From: Natrinema caseinilyticum
GTDB taxonomy: Archaea; Halobacteriota; Halobacteria; Halobacteriales; Natrialbaceae
Length of the DNA stretch: 64,000 bases
Direction: 5' to 3'
NCBI RefSeq assembly: GCF_024227435.1
Contig: NZ_CP100446.1
Coordinates: forward strand, 372,001 to 436,000
The notes beneath the pieces were generated by a model. The model was not told the DNA's origin and made no database searches. It saw only the letters and a program-made list of their open reading frames with translations. Position 1 is the first letter of the stretch; the number at the start of each line of letters is the position of its first letter. This document shows positions 52,063 through 61,764 of this stretch, in pieces. Position numbers and translations under genes: made by a program.

Positions 52063-52815
52063 ATGGACCTCGCCGATGGGCTCGGACTCGAGGACGACGA
52101 ACTCGTCTCGTTCGTCGGCGCAGGGGGGAAAAAGACCGCCATGGGTCACCTGGTCGCCGAGGCGGCCGACCGCGGTCTCGATGCGGGATACACCACGTCG
52201 GTGCAGATGCCGCCGCCACCGGACGTTCCGCTCGCGCTCACCGACGGCGAGCGCCCTTCGGCCGACCTGGACGATGTGACGGCGCCGGTCGCGATTGCGA
52301 GGGCTCGCGTGTCCGATCCGGACCGGGTCGACGAGAAGGTGCGTGGATACGCGCCGGACGTGTTGAGTTCGGTCTTCGCGGGCGGCCGGTTCGACTGGCT
52401 CCTCGTCAAGGCCGACGGTGCGAGAATGCGCGAATTCAAAGCGCCGGGCGCCGACGAACCGCAAATCCCCACCGCGAGTACGGTCGTCGTCCCGGTCGTC
52501 TCCGTTCGGGCCATCGGCCAGCCGCTCACGGACGATATCGTTCACCGAGTCGACCGGATCGAACGGTGTACAGCCCTCTCCGCTGGCGAGCGGATCACCG
52601 CCGCCGCCGTCGGCCAGGTGCTCGCACACCCCGACGGGGGGCTGAAGAACGTTCCCGCGGACGCGACCGTCGTCCCGCTCGTGAACAAAGCCGACACGGC
52701 CACCCTCGAGCGGCGGGCGACGGACGCGCTTTCGACCGCGCTCGCGCGCACCTCGCGTTTCGATCGCGGACTCGTCACGTCCTTCGAGACCGACCGCCTC
52801 GTCGTCGTCAACTGA
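52063..52815 (+). CDS. yqeC: YqeC-like selenium-dependent hydroxylase accessory protein
   Basis: A 250-residue P-loop-type protein: LVSFVGAGGKKTAMGHLVAEA is the YqeC nucleotide loop, then FDWLLVKADGARMREFKAPGADEPQIP and VVPVVSVRAIGQPL, GLKNVPADATVVPLVNKAD and a C-terminal LARTSRFDRGLV. YqeC is the marker partner of YqeB and SelD in the Se-dependent Mo-hydroxylase trait; its exact reaction is not established. It is divergent from tusA-selD, sharing a 160-bp promoter region. ATG 52063 chosen over an upstream GTG. Confidence 0.87.
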   Translation: MDLADGLGLEDDELVSFVGAGGKKTAMGHLVAEAADRGLDAGYTTSVQMPPPPDVPLALTDGERPSADLDDVTAPVAIARARVSDPDRVDEKVRGYAPDVLSSVFAGGRFDWLLVKADGARMREFKAPGADEPQIPTASTVVVPVVSVRAIGQPLTDDIVHRVDRIERCTALSAGERITAAAVGQVLAHPDGGLKNVPADATVVPLVNKADTATLERRATDALSTALARTSRFDRGLVTSFETDRLVVVN

Positions 52816-53094
52816 GCGGTGTCGTGATGCGCCCCCTCCGGGCACGCCCCTCGCCTCCCGCTCGCGTGCTGTCGGGGGCCGATCGCAGATTTCCCCCCGT
52901 CCGGTTCCGACGGGAGGGAACGGAATTTTTTATTCGCTCGAACGATTCGTGTGGAACGAACGACGAGTGATAGAACCAACCGTGTCCCCGTTCGGTCGTC
53001 GATTCTTCCCGCGCGTCCCTGGTCACGACTCCGCTCACCACAGGCGACTCGAGCGGTGGACGAGTGGAACTGCCGTGCGCCCTCGCGCCATCAC

Positions 53095-54309
53095 ATGACG
53101 AACCAGCGTCCCAGCGAGACCGAACCTCGATCCGTTCCGTGGCGGTCCCCGTCGCTGCACGTCGTGTTGGGGAGTTCGTTGGTCGGCGTCATGGGCGTCT
53201 CCTTGCTCAGTCCGGTTCTGCCGTCGCTCAGAGCCGCCTTCGGCATTACCGACGCACAGGTCGGTCTGATCGTCACCGTCTATACGTTGCCGGGGATATT
53301 TTTGACGCCGTTCGTCGGCCTCGTCGCCGACAGACTCGGCCGACGCCGAACGCTCATTCCGTTGCTGTTCATCTTCGGGATCGCCGGAACTGCGATCGCG
53401 TTCACGACGACCTACGAGACGGTGCTCGTGCTCCGATTTTGTCAGGGAGTCGGTGCCAGTGCGTTGATCACGCTCGCCATCACGCTCATCGGGGATTACT
53501 ACGACGGGCCCCGACAGCGATCGATTATCGGGATCAACAGCAGCGCCATCGGTACCGGAGCGGCGCTGTACCCCCTGATCGGCGGCGCCCTCGCGGCGAT
53601 CCGGTGGAACGTTCCGTTCCTCTTTTTCGGGGTCGCCGTGGTCGTCGGAATCGCCGCCGCTGTGATCCTCGAGGAACCGGCGGTCGATGCGCCGCCGTCG
53701 CTCCGAACGTACGCGAAACGCGTCGGACGAGCGGTAACGGCACGGGACGCGTTCGGCATTTATATCGCTTCACTCTCCACGTTTTTCCTGTTCTACGGTG
53801 GTGTGCTCACTGCGATCCCGCTCTTGCTCACCGACGAGTACGGGGTCGTCGAACCGTCTCTCGGCGGTATCCTCGCAGTCGTTTCGTTCTCGAACGCCGT
53901 GATCGCGTCGTTCTACGGCCGTCTCGAGCCCTACTTCGATCTGTCGACGCTGATCGCGATCGGGTTCTCGTGTTTCGGCCTCGCGTTGCTCGGGATTCGA
54001 ATCGTGACCTCGCCCGCACAGGTCGCCCTGTTGCTCGCGGTTTTCGGTGTCGGGTTCGGTCTCGTCATGCCCTCGCTCAACGATACGATCGTCACGATCG
54101 CCCCCGACCACCTGCGCGCGAGTATGCTCGGGACGCAGACGAGCATGCTTCGGATCGGACAGACGATCGGTCCGATCGCGTTCACCTGGCTCGCCGAGTT
54201 CGGATTCGCGACACCACTCGCAGGGTATCGCGTCGTCCTCCCCGTCGCCGGGGTACTTTCGATCGGGTGTGCGGCGGGCGGGTGGGTCCTTCTCCGACTC
54301 GAGGTGTGA
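53095..54309 (+). CDS. MFS transporter, copy 1
   Basis: A 404-residue major facilitator with 12 predicted helices. The loop 2-3 motif [18 protein letters not shown] and [27 protein letters not shown] are typical of the drug/sugar efflux branch. A related carrier lies at 57276-58535. The upstream 48 codons lack family similarity, so ATG 53095 was used. Substrate is unknown; the position beside hpt and the Se genes suggests a metabolite linked to purine use. Confidence 0.87.
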   Translation: MTNQRPSETEPRSVPWRSPSLHVVLGSSLVGVMGVSLLSPVLPSLRAAFGITDAQVGLIVTVYTLPGIFLTPFVGLVADRLGRRRTLIPLLFIFGIAGTAIAFTTTYETVLVLRFCQGVGASALITLAITLIGDYYDGPRQRSIIGINSSAIGTGAALYPLIGGALAAIRWNVPFLFFGVAVVVGIAAAVILEEPAVDAPPSLRTYAKRVGRAVTARDAFGIYIASLSTFFLFYGGVLTAIPLLLTDEYGVVEPSLGGILAVVSFSNAVIASFYGRLEPYFDLSTLIAIGFSCFGLALLGIRIVTSPAQVALLLAVFGVGFGLVMPSLNDTIVTIAPDHLRASMLGTQTSMLRIGQTIGPIAFTWLAEFGFATPLAGYRVVLPVAGVLSIGCAAGGWVLLRLEV

Positions 54310-54719
54310 CTCGCCGTCCGTCGGGCCGCACCGGTATCGAAGTATTCTCCTCCGGATACGTTTCCGTCGAACTCATAATTTCAGTATATGATATGCGGAA
54401 CGAAAGGCAGCCGCATCCCGACAGGGATGGTGGAAAAGTGCAACAAAATCGCCGATATAGTGCAAAAATCAAATTTGGTGTGATGTTTCTAACACTCGCA
54501 TATTTGGGTCTGAGGAGGGTACAAACAGCATATAATTTGGAAAAAATACAAAAATATTGCTCGAGTAATTCCTATAGGCGGTTACTCGACAAAATCCTAC
54601 TGGTGAAGATTATCAGATATTTTTCAGTTTCCCCATCTTATTTTCTGATTCGACTTTCGACACTCGACTCTGAGACGCCGCAACCAACATCTTTTATTGG
54701 CATTGTGGCAAGTACCGAT
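54310..54719. other. AT-rich island upstream of the phosphoribosyltransferase gene
   Basis: The stretch 54370-54680 is visibly much richer in A and T than the rest of the window. One frame, in phase with hpt, is open without stops from ATG 54393 through the island. A TATA-like TTTTATTGG near 54692-54700 lies about 25 bases before ATG 54720. It may be a regulatory region or a fragment of imported DNA. Confidence 0.6.
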
Positions 54720-55271
54720 ATGGAAAAATTGGAACGTTCGGTCCACGAGGCGCCCATCATCAACAAAGGTGACTACGAGTATCTCGTTCATCCGATCAGT
54801 AACTGCGTCCCGAAACTCGAGCCGGCCCTCCTTCGAGAGGTTGCGTCGCGCATCGTGGCGGTCGCCGATCTCGAGGACGTCGACAAGATCGTCACCCCCG
54901 CAGCGATGGGGATTCACATTTCGACCGCCGTGTCCCTTCTCTCTGACATTCCGCTGGTCGTTATTCGGAAACGCGAGTACGGACTGGACGGTGAGGTTTC
55001 GTTGACACAGCAGACGGGCTACTCGGAGAGCGAGATGTACATCAACGACGTCGACGAAACGGATTCGGTTCTCCTGCTCGACGACATGCTCAGCACTGGG
55101 GGTACGCTCCGGGCGATCACCGACGTTCTCGACTCCATGGGGGTCGATATCGTCGATGTTATCGTCGTGTTACGAAAAGTGAGCGGCGAAGACGCGTTGG
55201 CCGATATTTCACACGACGTGACGTCGCTTCTCGATATCACTGTCCAGAACGGTAACGTCGAAATCGTGTAG
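54720..55271 (+). CDS. hpt: Hypoxanthine/guanine phosphoribosyltransferase
   Basis: A 183-residue PRTase. It salvages hypoxanthine and guanine with PRPP. Motifs: [70 protein letters not shown] and the PRPP loop [20 protein letters not shown] 54720 matches the family start and has a TATA-like box about 25 bases ahead; the frame is open further upstream but that part is not conserved. It competes with degradation for hypoxanthine. Confidence 0.92.
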   Translation: MEKLERSVHEAPIINKGDYEYLVHPISNCVPKLEPALLREVASRIVAVADLEDVDKIVTPAAMGIHISTAVSLLSDIPLVVIRKREYGLDGEVSLTQQTGYSESEMYINDVDETDSVLLLDDMLSTGGTLRAITDVLDSMGVDIVDVIVVLRKVSGEDALADISHDVTSLLDITVQNGNVEIV

Positions 55272-55554
55272 TCCACGATCGTCTGCCACAGTGTGTTCTG
55301 GATCTGATACATATCCGGAACGGACGACCGGTGATCGAAATCCACACTGTCCGTTCGGACGGCCATCGGTGCGCCGCGGTTTTATCGCGACCGATCGATC
55401 CACCGGGGAGCGGTTCGGCGACGTCCTGCGGCGACGAACCCTGTTCGGAGTGCGCTACCGCACACCGAATTCCACCTCCGAACGGCGGTCCTTCTCGCCC
55501 ACGACCGACCACTCGAGTTCGGTGGAACGGTCGTGTCCGGGACCCGACCCCGGC

Positions 55555-55746
55555 TCACCACAATTGCACGTAGTTCCCGAGTGCCAGAAACGTAAATAAG
55601 AGGAAGGCCAGAAAGACGAGCGTCGAGATCGCCTGTGACTCCGGTGTCGCCATCACTCGAGCCGGGGTTGCCGTCAGTCGCGCGACCATCTGACTCCGCA
55701 CACCACTCTCCGGCCTCTCCCACTCCGACCCGTTCGTTTGTGACAT
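55555..55746 (-). CDS. Small single-span membrane protein
   Basis: A 63-residue protein from ATG 55746: a 34-residue polar N terminus (SQTNGSEWERPESGVRSQMVARL) and one hydrophobic helix (ISTLVFLAFLLFTFLALGNYVQLW). The end is hydrophobic, so it may insert into the membrane with the N terminus inside. An AT-rich promoter-like stretch precedes it. No function is proposed. Confidence 0.62.
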   Translation of the reverse strand: MSQTNGSEWERPESGVRSQMVARLTATPARVMATPESQAISTLVFLAFLLFTFLALGNYVQLW

Positions 55747-55848
55747 ATGGTCGCATACCACATAATAACATTTATGTCTATTCCATCTTTCCCAACAATT
55801 ACGCCGGGGTGGATCGGTCGGCCCGTCGTTTTGCTGGGGGTCGACGCG

Positions 55849-57036
55849 TCACGATTCGGAAAACTCGACGTCGACGACGACGTCTCGAATATCCTCCCGG
55901 ACCTCTCGCGGATTGGTCGCGAGGCGGCGGTCCTGAACGAGCGTGTTCGTCACGATGTCGTCGACGTCGGCGACCGAGAGATCGAATTCCGTCACCGAAC
56001 CCGGGAGTCCGATCGCCGATCGCACCCGATCGCACTCGTCGATCAGCGCGATCGAGTCGGGCGTTCCGTCCCTCTCGACGCCGAGCGCCCGAGCGATCTC
56101 TCCATACTGCTCCCGCCTGACGGGGAGGTTGTACCGGAGTCCGGTCCGAACGGACGCGGCCAGACAGTCACCGTGTGGCTTTCCTGTGAGTCCGCCGTAC
56201 GTACTCGCGAGCGCGTGAACGGCACCCAGGCCCGAGACGGAAAACGCGGTCCCAGCGAGGTGTGCACCGAGACTCATCGATCGACGTGCGTCGCGGTCGT
56301 TCCCGTCGAAGACGGCCCGCTCGAGCGACCCGTGAATCAACTGGAGGGCTCGCCACGCGAGGGCGCGGGAGATCGGATTCGCACCCTGGTAGGTGATGGG
56401 ACGCGATTCGACCCACCGGTAGTCGCGGGCGGTGAGCGACTCGAGCGCGTGGACGAAGGCGTCGAACCCCGAACGGGCGGTCACCGACCGCGGAAGATCG
56501 AACGTGAGGGTGGGATCGACGAGCGCAACGTCGGGACGAAGGTGGCCGTCACTCACGCCTCGCTTGACGTTGTCGTGGGAGATGACGGCGGTCTGTGTCG
56601 CTTGCGATCCGGTCCCGCTCGTCGTCGGCACCGCAATGAGTGGCTCGATCGGTCCCGGCACGGAATCGACGCCGAGGTAGTCGACGGGGTCTCCGCCGTG
56701 GGCGAGCAGTGTGGCCGCCAGCTTTGCCGTATCGATACACGAACCGCCGCCGATTGCGACGACTCCGTCGACGGCTTCGGTCGGCAGTTTCTCGAAGTCG
56801 TCGGTGGACGGTTCGGTCGACGCGTGATAGACCGTGGCGGCCGGGTCGATTTCGTCGCGGATTCGGTCGAGTATTCCGACCGATTCGATTCCCGCGTCGG
56901 TCACGATGAGCGGATCCCGGATTCGATACCGCGAGAGCGTTTCCTGAAGGGCCGCCGCGACACCGTCGCCGAACCTCACGTCGGGCGACAGAAACGACAG
57001 GGGTGTCGATCCCGGTTGCCCGTCGAGCGATTGCAT
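55849..57036 (-). CDS. Iron-containing alcohol dehydrogenase
   Basis: A 395-residue group III alcohol dehydrogenase. VVAIGGGSCIDTAKLAATLLAHGG is the NAD site, PTTSGTGSQATQTAVI, SGFDAFVHALESLTARD (Asp and His metal ligands), GAVHALAST and GKPHGDCLA (further His ligands) follow in the usual order. The metal is Fe or Zn. Substrate may be a glycerol, maleylacetate or other alcohol. It is divergent from the second MFS gene, sharing 240 bases of promoter DNA. Confidence 0.88.
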   Translation of the reverse strand: MQSLDGQPGSTPLSFLSPDVRFGDGVAAALQETLSRYRIRDPLIVTDAGIESVGILDRIRDEIDPAATVYHASTEPSTDDFEKLPTEAVDGVVAIGGGSCIDTAKLAATLLAHGGDPVDYLGVDSVPGPIEPLIAVPTTSGTGSQATQTAVISHDNVKRGVSDGHLRPDVALVDPTLTFDLPRSVTARSGFDAFVHALESLTARDYRWVESRPITYQGANPISRALAWRALQLIHGSLERAVFDGNDRDARRSMSLGAHLAGTAFSVSGLGAVHALASTYGGLTGKPHGDCLAASVRTGLRYNLPVRREQYGEIARALGVERDGTPDSIALIDECDRVRSAIGLPGSVTEFDLSVADVDDIVTNTLVQDRRLATNPREVREDIRDVVVDVEFSES

Positions 57037-57275
57037 ATCACACCATCACCGACGACGAAAATACAGTTACTCCTTTGTTTCACCCGATTCGTGACCGACT
57101 CGATCGGAACACGAACTGCAGGTCTCGACTGGAATCGTGCGACGTGCCTCGAACCGTGCCGGCCGTGGGGCGATGCGGAGTAGTCGAACGTTCGCCGGAA
57201 ATAACTCCCAATCGACATTTAGGATACAACTCGGATGATTTAACTGTCCGTCGATGCTCCCAGCATTGCATACGC

Positions 57276-58535
57276 GTGGACTCACTGACCTCGTTATTCG
57301 GAGCGGACGCGGACATCATTCGGGAACGGAACTTTCAGTTATTGTTGCTATCGAACGTTCCACCGGTCGTCGGAACGGCGCTGCTCTCGCCGGTGCTCAA
57401 TTCTCTCATCGAGCCCTTCGGGACGTCTGCCGCGAACGTCGGATTGATAATCTCGGTGTTCACGGCGCCGGGTATTTTCATCATCCCCGTTATCGGGGGA
57501 CTCGCCGATCGGTTCGGACGGAAACCGATTCTGGTCGCTTCCCTGCTCCTGTTCGGGGTAACCGGACCGGCGGTCGCCTTTACGACCGACTTTCGCGTCG
57601 TGCTCGTGTTACGGCTCCTGCAGGGTATCGGCTTCGCCGGCGTCGTCCCGACGATCATCACGAGCATCGGCGACCTATACGAAGGGTCGCGCGAGGCGAC
57701 TGCACAGGGGCTCAGATTTTCGGTTTCCGGACTGAGCCAGGCCGTGTTTCCGTTGGCGGCCGGGCTCTTGGTCACGCTGGCCTGGCAATACCCGTTTCTC
57801 CTGTACGCCGTCGCGTTGCCGTGTGCCGTCCTCGTGTACTTCTATTTCGACGAACCGACCGCGACCGTCGCCGATGGCGGCGAAGCCCCGTCGTACAGCC
57901 GCGAACTGTTCGGACTGGTTCGCCAACCTCGGGTCCTTTCGTTCGTCGTTGCCCGGACGTTACCGGTCGTCGTCTGGGTCGGGTTTCTCACGTACAATTC
58001 GATCATCGTCGTCGACCTCATGGACGGTACGCCGGCGCAAGCCGGTCTCCTGTCCGCGATCGGTAGCTTCGCCTTCGCTGGCGCTGCGAGCCAGGCGGGA
58101 CAGATCACGGCACTGTTCGATTCGCGTTACTATCCCCTCCTCGCGGCAAACGGCTGTCTCGGCGTCGGTCTCGCCACCGTCCTCGTTGCGCCCACTATCG
58201 TCGTGGCCTGTCTCGGGATCGGCGTCACGGGAATCGGTTTCGGGGCCACCCTCTCGCTCTACCGGACGATTATCACGGGCCTGGCGCCGCCGTCGCTCCG
58301 GGCCGGTCTGGTGAGCCTCTCGGAGGCCGGCGGCCGCGTGACCGCGACCGGGACCCCCATCGCGATGGGAGCCGTAATCGCCACCGCTACGCCCGCGCTC
58401 GGATTCGAGGGTGCCGTCCAGGTGACCGGTCTCGGCGCCGCCCTCATCGGCGGCGGCGGTGGCGTTCTCTGTCTCGTCGTCGCTCGGCTCTCGTCACCAG
58501 TCTCCGCGGAACGGGATCGCACGGCACAGGGATAG
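57276..58535 (+). CDS. MFS transporter, copy 2
   Basis: A 419-residue 12-helix carrier related to that at 53095-54309: GLADRFGRKPILVASLLLFG and VVLVLRLLQGIGFAGVVPTIITSIGDLYEG align with the same positions. GTG 57276 is likely (TATA-like ATTTAACTG about 40 bases ahead), and the longer frame upstream has no match. It probably exports or imports a substrate related to that of copy 1. Confidence 0.86.
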   Translation: MDSLTSLFGADADIIRERNFQLLLLSNVPPVVGTALLSPVLNSLIEPFGTSAANVGLIISVFTAPGIFIIPVIGGLADRFGRKPILVASLLLFGVTGPAVAFTTDFRVVLVLRLLQGIGFAGVVPTIITSIGDLYEGSREATAQGLRFSVSGLSQAVFPLAAGLLVTLAWQYPFLLYAVALPCAVLVYFYFDEPTATVADGGEAPSYSRELFGLVRQPRVLSFVVARTLPVVVWVGFLTYNSIIVVDLMDGTPAQAGLLSAIGSFAFAGAASQAGQITALFDSRYYPLLAANGCLGVGLATVLVAPTIVVACLGIGVTGIGFGATLSLYRTIITGLAPPSLRAGLVSLSEAGGRVTATGTPIAMGAVIATATPALGFEGAVQVTGLGAALIGGGGGVLCLVVARLSSPVSAERDRTAQG

Positions 58536-58878
58536 GCCCGCTCGGTTCGGTCACTCGGTTCAGTCGCACTTCGCCACGTGAACGGCTCCGTTCGTCGAAC
58601 GCTCGCGATTTCGTAATTACTACACAATAATCAGTCATGTTTACATCGAAACGCTATTCAGAAAGTAAAGATACGTGGGAGTGAAGACAGATGCTGAGAC
58701 CACCAAATCGTATTCGTCTGACATTCTTGGATCGGAACGGCCGCTGGGGAAGCAGTGTACCGGGGGAACTATCCGACCGTGGTGGGGCAAACGTCGTCCC
58801 GTTCACCGAGACAGCTGTACAAACCAGTAGCAGGGCCGGAACCGCTCGAGCGTCGAGCACTCGAGGCCTGGACGACTG
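58536..58878. other. Intergenic region
   Basis: No supported gene. AT-rich sequence at 58610-58680 is probably the promoter region for the following gene. Confidence 0.5.
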
Positions 58879-59457
58879 ATGTGGCCGTGGGGCCATCTCG
58901 CAGCCGGGTATCTCCTCTATTCGATTTCGATCCGCGCCTTGCTTCGTCGGCCGCCGAGCGACCGAGCCGCGATTACGCTCGCCGTCGCGACGCAGGTCCC
59001 GGACCTCGTCGATAAGCCGCTCGCGTGGATGCTGGCGATCGTTCCAGGGCGCTCGCTTGGTCACTCGTTCTTTTTCGTCGGCCCGCTGGTACTGATCGGC
59101 ATGCTGGTCGCCGGCAGATACGGCCGACCGCAGGCTGGGGCCGCCTGGGCAATCGGTCTTCTCTCGCATCTCTTTACCGACGTGTTCTCTCCGCTAGCGA
59201 TCCTCCAGATGGACGTCTCGCTCGGCTTCCTGTTCTGGCCCCTCATTCCGGTCCCGATGAGCACCCACGGCGGGTTTTTCGAGACGATACTGTTCTATCT
59301 GAACGCGTCGATATCGCTCTTGTTCACGCCGATTGGGGTCCTCTTTGCACTCTCTCAGGTCATTCCGCTCACTGTCATGCTGACCGTCTGGGTGTACGAC
59401 GGCTGTCCCGGCCTGAGGCTTCTCACTGCGCGGGTCTCCGGCGCGCAGTCGGGGTAA
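58879..59457 (+). CDS. YdjM-like membrane-bound metal-dependent hydrolase
   Basis: A 192-residue membrane protein of the YdjM/LexA-binding type. WPWGHLAAGYLLY, ATQVPDLVDKPLAWML, PGRSLGHSFFF and GLLSHLFTDVFSPL carry the conserved His/Asp residues. Four to five hydrophobic segments. Enzymatic activity has not been established for the family. Confidence 0.8.
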   Translation: MWPWGHLAAGYLLYSISIRALLRRPPSDRAAITLAVATQVPDLVDKPLAWMLAIVPGRSLGHSFFFVGPLVLIGMLVAGRYGRPQAGAAWAIGLLSHLFTDVFSPLAILQMDVSLGFLFWPLIPVPMSTHGGFFETILFYLNASISLLFTPIGVLFALSQVIPLTVMLTVWVYDGCPGLRLLTARVSGAQSG

Positions 59458-59577
59458 CCGGACCCGGTCTCTCCGACAGGGATTTACATTCGATGCGGCG
59501 AACGGCGGTACGAGCCTCCTCGAACTAGCCACCGAAACTATGCGTTTCGCGTCAGTGGTGGGTAGCAGAGACCGACC

Positions 59578-59901
59578 ATGTCCCCCGAGCCGCCGACTCC
59601 ACCGACCGAGCTTCCGACCGACGTCGTCGAGAGGCTCGACGACTACTCGCCCGAGCGGCTCCGCACGCTCGCCAGGTACGCGGAGACGCTCGCCGAATAC
59701 CGAGCGCGTAACGCCCGCATCGCCGAGGGAGCCGACGGAGACGAGATCGAGGATCGCCCCGAGGATCTCCCGGACGGCGTTCCGTCGAAGGCGACGATTA
59801 CGATAAAAGAGATCAACGAGAATCGCTACTACTACTGGCAGTGGCGAGACGGCGACGAGATCAAGTCGAAGTACAAGGGGCCGGTCGACTCGAGCGGGTA
59901 G
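59578..59901 (+). CDS. Conserved hypothetical protein
   Basis: A 107-residue acidic protein: PTDVVERLDDYSPERLRTLARYAETLAEY is a helical N terminus, and the end has ITIKEINENRYYYWQWRDGDEIKSKYKGP. The tyrosine/tryptophan-rich tail recalls small proteins (DUF6788-like) that may bind nucleic acid, but the role is unknown. ATG 59578 is the only reasonable start. Confidence 0.75.
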   Translation: MSPEPPTPPTELPTDVVERLDDYSPERLRTLARYAETLAEYRARNARIAEGADGDEIEDRPEDLPDGVPSKATITIKEINENRYYYWQWRDGDEIKSKYKGPVDSSG

Positions 59902-60194
59902 TTCCGATATCGATCGATACCCCGGAATCCCGAGTTCGCCGTCGGAACCGACGAGCCAATACTCGCAGTCGGTGATGCGGGGACGAGTCTCGTCTCTGTC
60001 CGACGGTTCTCGCCCGTCTACTCGTCGCGGCGCGAATGCGCCTCGACGCCGTGTCGAGACAGCCCATCTCGAGTGCACCTCTCGAATGAGCGTCCGTGAA
60101 AGTGGCGCCTGTCGATCCGTCGGTCGCTTTCGAAGCGACTTCGGTGTTTCCGTCTCTGCCCGCCTTTGATGTGGTTTGCAGGTGGCAGTGAACT

Positions 60195-61523
60195 ATGCGT
60201 CACGTCGAGATTTCCCTCCGTTCGGATTCGCGCGACCCGATCCTGGAAGTACTCGAGGCGAAATCGATCGACTATACCGTCGTTTCGGCCGACGAGGACA
60301 GCGAGTACGCGGCCCTCGTGACGTTTACCCTCCCGAAAAACGCAGTCGAGACCGTTCTCGATGAACTCCGTGATGCGGGCCTCGACGAGGAGGATCACAC
60401 CGTCATCGTCACCGCGGACATGGTTATCTCGCGCCGATTCGGTGATTTCAAGGAGGGATTCGAGAACCGCGTTCTGGGAGACGAGCGCCTCGATCGCCGC
60501 GAACTCTATGCCGACGCGGACGCCCTCATTCCGACGATTCCGGTGTACGTTACCATGACGTTGCTCAGTTCGATCGTCGCGACGGCCGGGTTGTTGCTCG
60601 ATTCGCCCGCCGTCGTCGTCGGTTCGATGGTCATCGCGCCGCTGATCGGACCCGCTCTCGCGGCCAGCGTCGGAACCGTCCTCGACGAAACCGAACTCTT
60701 CTTGACGGGAATCAAGTATCAAGCGCTGGGTATCGGCGTCGCGGTCGTCGGTGCCACGGCGTTCGCCTGGCTCGCGAAATCGCTGTTTCTCGTTCCCCCG
60801 GGCGTCAACGTGGTGGAAATCGAGGAGGTCGGAAAGCGGTTCCTTCCGGATCTCCTGTCGCTGTTCGTCGCGTTCGGCGCGGGAATCGCGGGCGTTCTCA
60901 GCCTCGCGACCGGACTGTCCACCGCACTGGTCGGCGTGATGATCGCGGCCGCACTGATTCCGCCAGCGGCAGCGACAGGCATCGCGATCGCCTGGGGAAT
61001 CCCGACCGCCGCGGTCGGTTCGATCGTCCTCGTCTTCGTAAATTTCCTCGGCATCAATATCACCGGTCTGCTCGCGCTCTGGAGTATCGGATACCGTCCC
61101 GAGGTCTGGGGCGAGGCGGGACGGACTCGCCTGAAAGTCCGCCGACACATCGTCGTGTTTGCGGTCGCTACGATCGTCCTGTCGACGTTTCTGGTCGGCG
61201 TGACGTGGGCATCCTACGAACGTGCGACCCTCGAAAACGACATTTCGGCGGAGGCGGAAACGGTGCTCGAGTCGCCGGCTTACCGGACCGTCTACCTCCT
61301 CGATGTCGAACTGTTTCTCGAGCAAGGCGTTCCGTTCGAACCCGCGGCGGTACTCGAAGAAGGTGACGGGTTCGACGGGCCCCAACGCGTCGTCATCTCG
61401 GTGGAACAACCGGTCGGGGATTCGAATCCGGACCTGGCTTCGGCGTTGAGCGAGAAAATCAATCGCGGACGGGGGGCCGAGATAACGGTCCACGTCAGGT
61501 TCACCGAGTACGACACGGCCTGA
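60195..61523 (+). CDS. DUF389 (TIGR00341) membrane protein
   Basis: A 442-residue protein. An N-terminal soluble ferredoxin-like domain (residues 1-85, ending in DHTVIVTAD) leads to a membrane domain with about seven helices containing LDSPAVVVGSMVIAPLIGPALAAS and ALIPPAAATGIAIAWGIP, the DUF389 hallmarks. A C-terminal cytosolic domain of about 110 residues ends the protein. Function is unknown. Confidence 0.87.
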   Translation: MRHVEISLRSDSRDPILEVLEAKSIDYTVVSADEDSEYAALVTFTLPKNAVETVLDELRDAGLDEEDHTVIVTADMVISRRFGDFKEGFENRVLGDERLDRRELYADADALIPTIPVYVTMTLLSSIVATAGLLLDSPAVVVGSMVIAPLIGPALAASVGTVLDETELFLTGIKYQALGIGVAVVGATAFAWLAKSLFLVPPGVNVVEIEEVGKRFLPDLLSLFVAFGAGIAGVLSLATGLSTALVGVMIAAALIPPAAATGIAIAWGIPTAAVGSIVLVFVNFLGINITGLLALWSIGYRPEVWGEAGRTRLKVRRHIVVFAVATIVLSTFLVGVTWASYERATLENDISAEAETVLESPAYRTVYLLDVELFLEQGVPFEPAAVLEEGDGFDGPQRVVISVEQPVGDSNPDLASALSEKINRGRGAEITVHVRFTEYDTA

Positions 61524-61697
61524 GGGGCGGCCCTGTCACAGGTAGTGGTCGATTCGTGAACGGAGGTGGACAGTCGGGTGATTCGACCGACTCTCTTACA
61601 CTGTCCGACGTCTTCCGGTACGACGTCCGGTCTCCACTCTCACCGCCACTGCGCAGGTCCGTCGGAGACGCTGCACTTCCCAAACCGGAAAACAAAT

Positions 61698-61713
61698 TTT
61701 AGGATGGCCTAAA
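61698..61713. promoter_or_regulatory. DtxR-family-like operator TTTAGG-ATGG-CCTAAA
   Basis: A perfect inverted repeat with a four-base spacer lies 52-67 bases before the ZIP transporter start. TTAGG/CCTAA is similar to archaeal DtxR/SirR/Idr boxes for metal-dependent repressors. Metal-regulated expression of the downstream ZIP gene is inferred. Confidence 0.7.
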
Positions 61714-61764
61714 TATTGTTAGAGAATTAGAAATACTTTTCCGGACTTAGAACCAACACGGTGT

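Noticed and set aside
53064-54692. Long open frame overlapping the first MFS gene and continuing to hpt
   Set aside because: Within the MFS gene it is a shadow frame. Only the end (hpt) is a real protein; the AT-rich middle part is reported as a finding, not as a gene.
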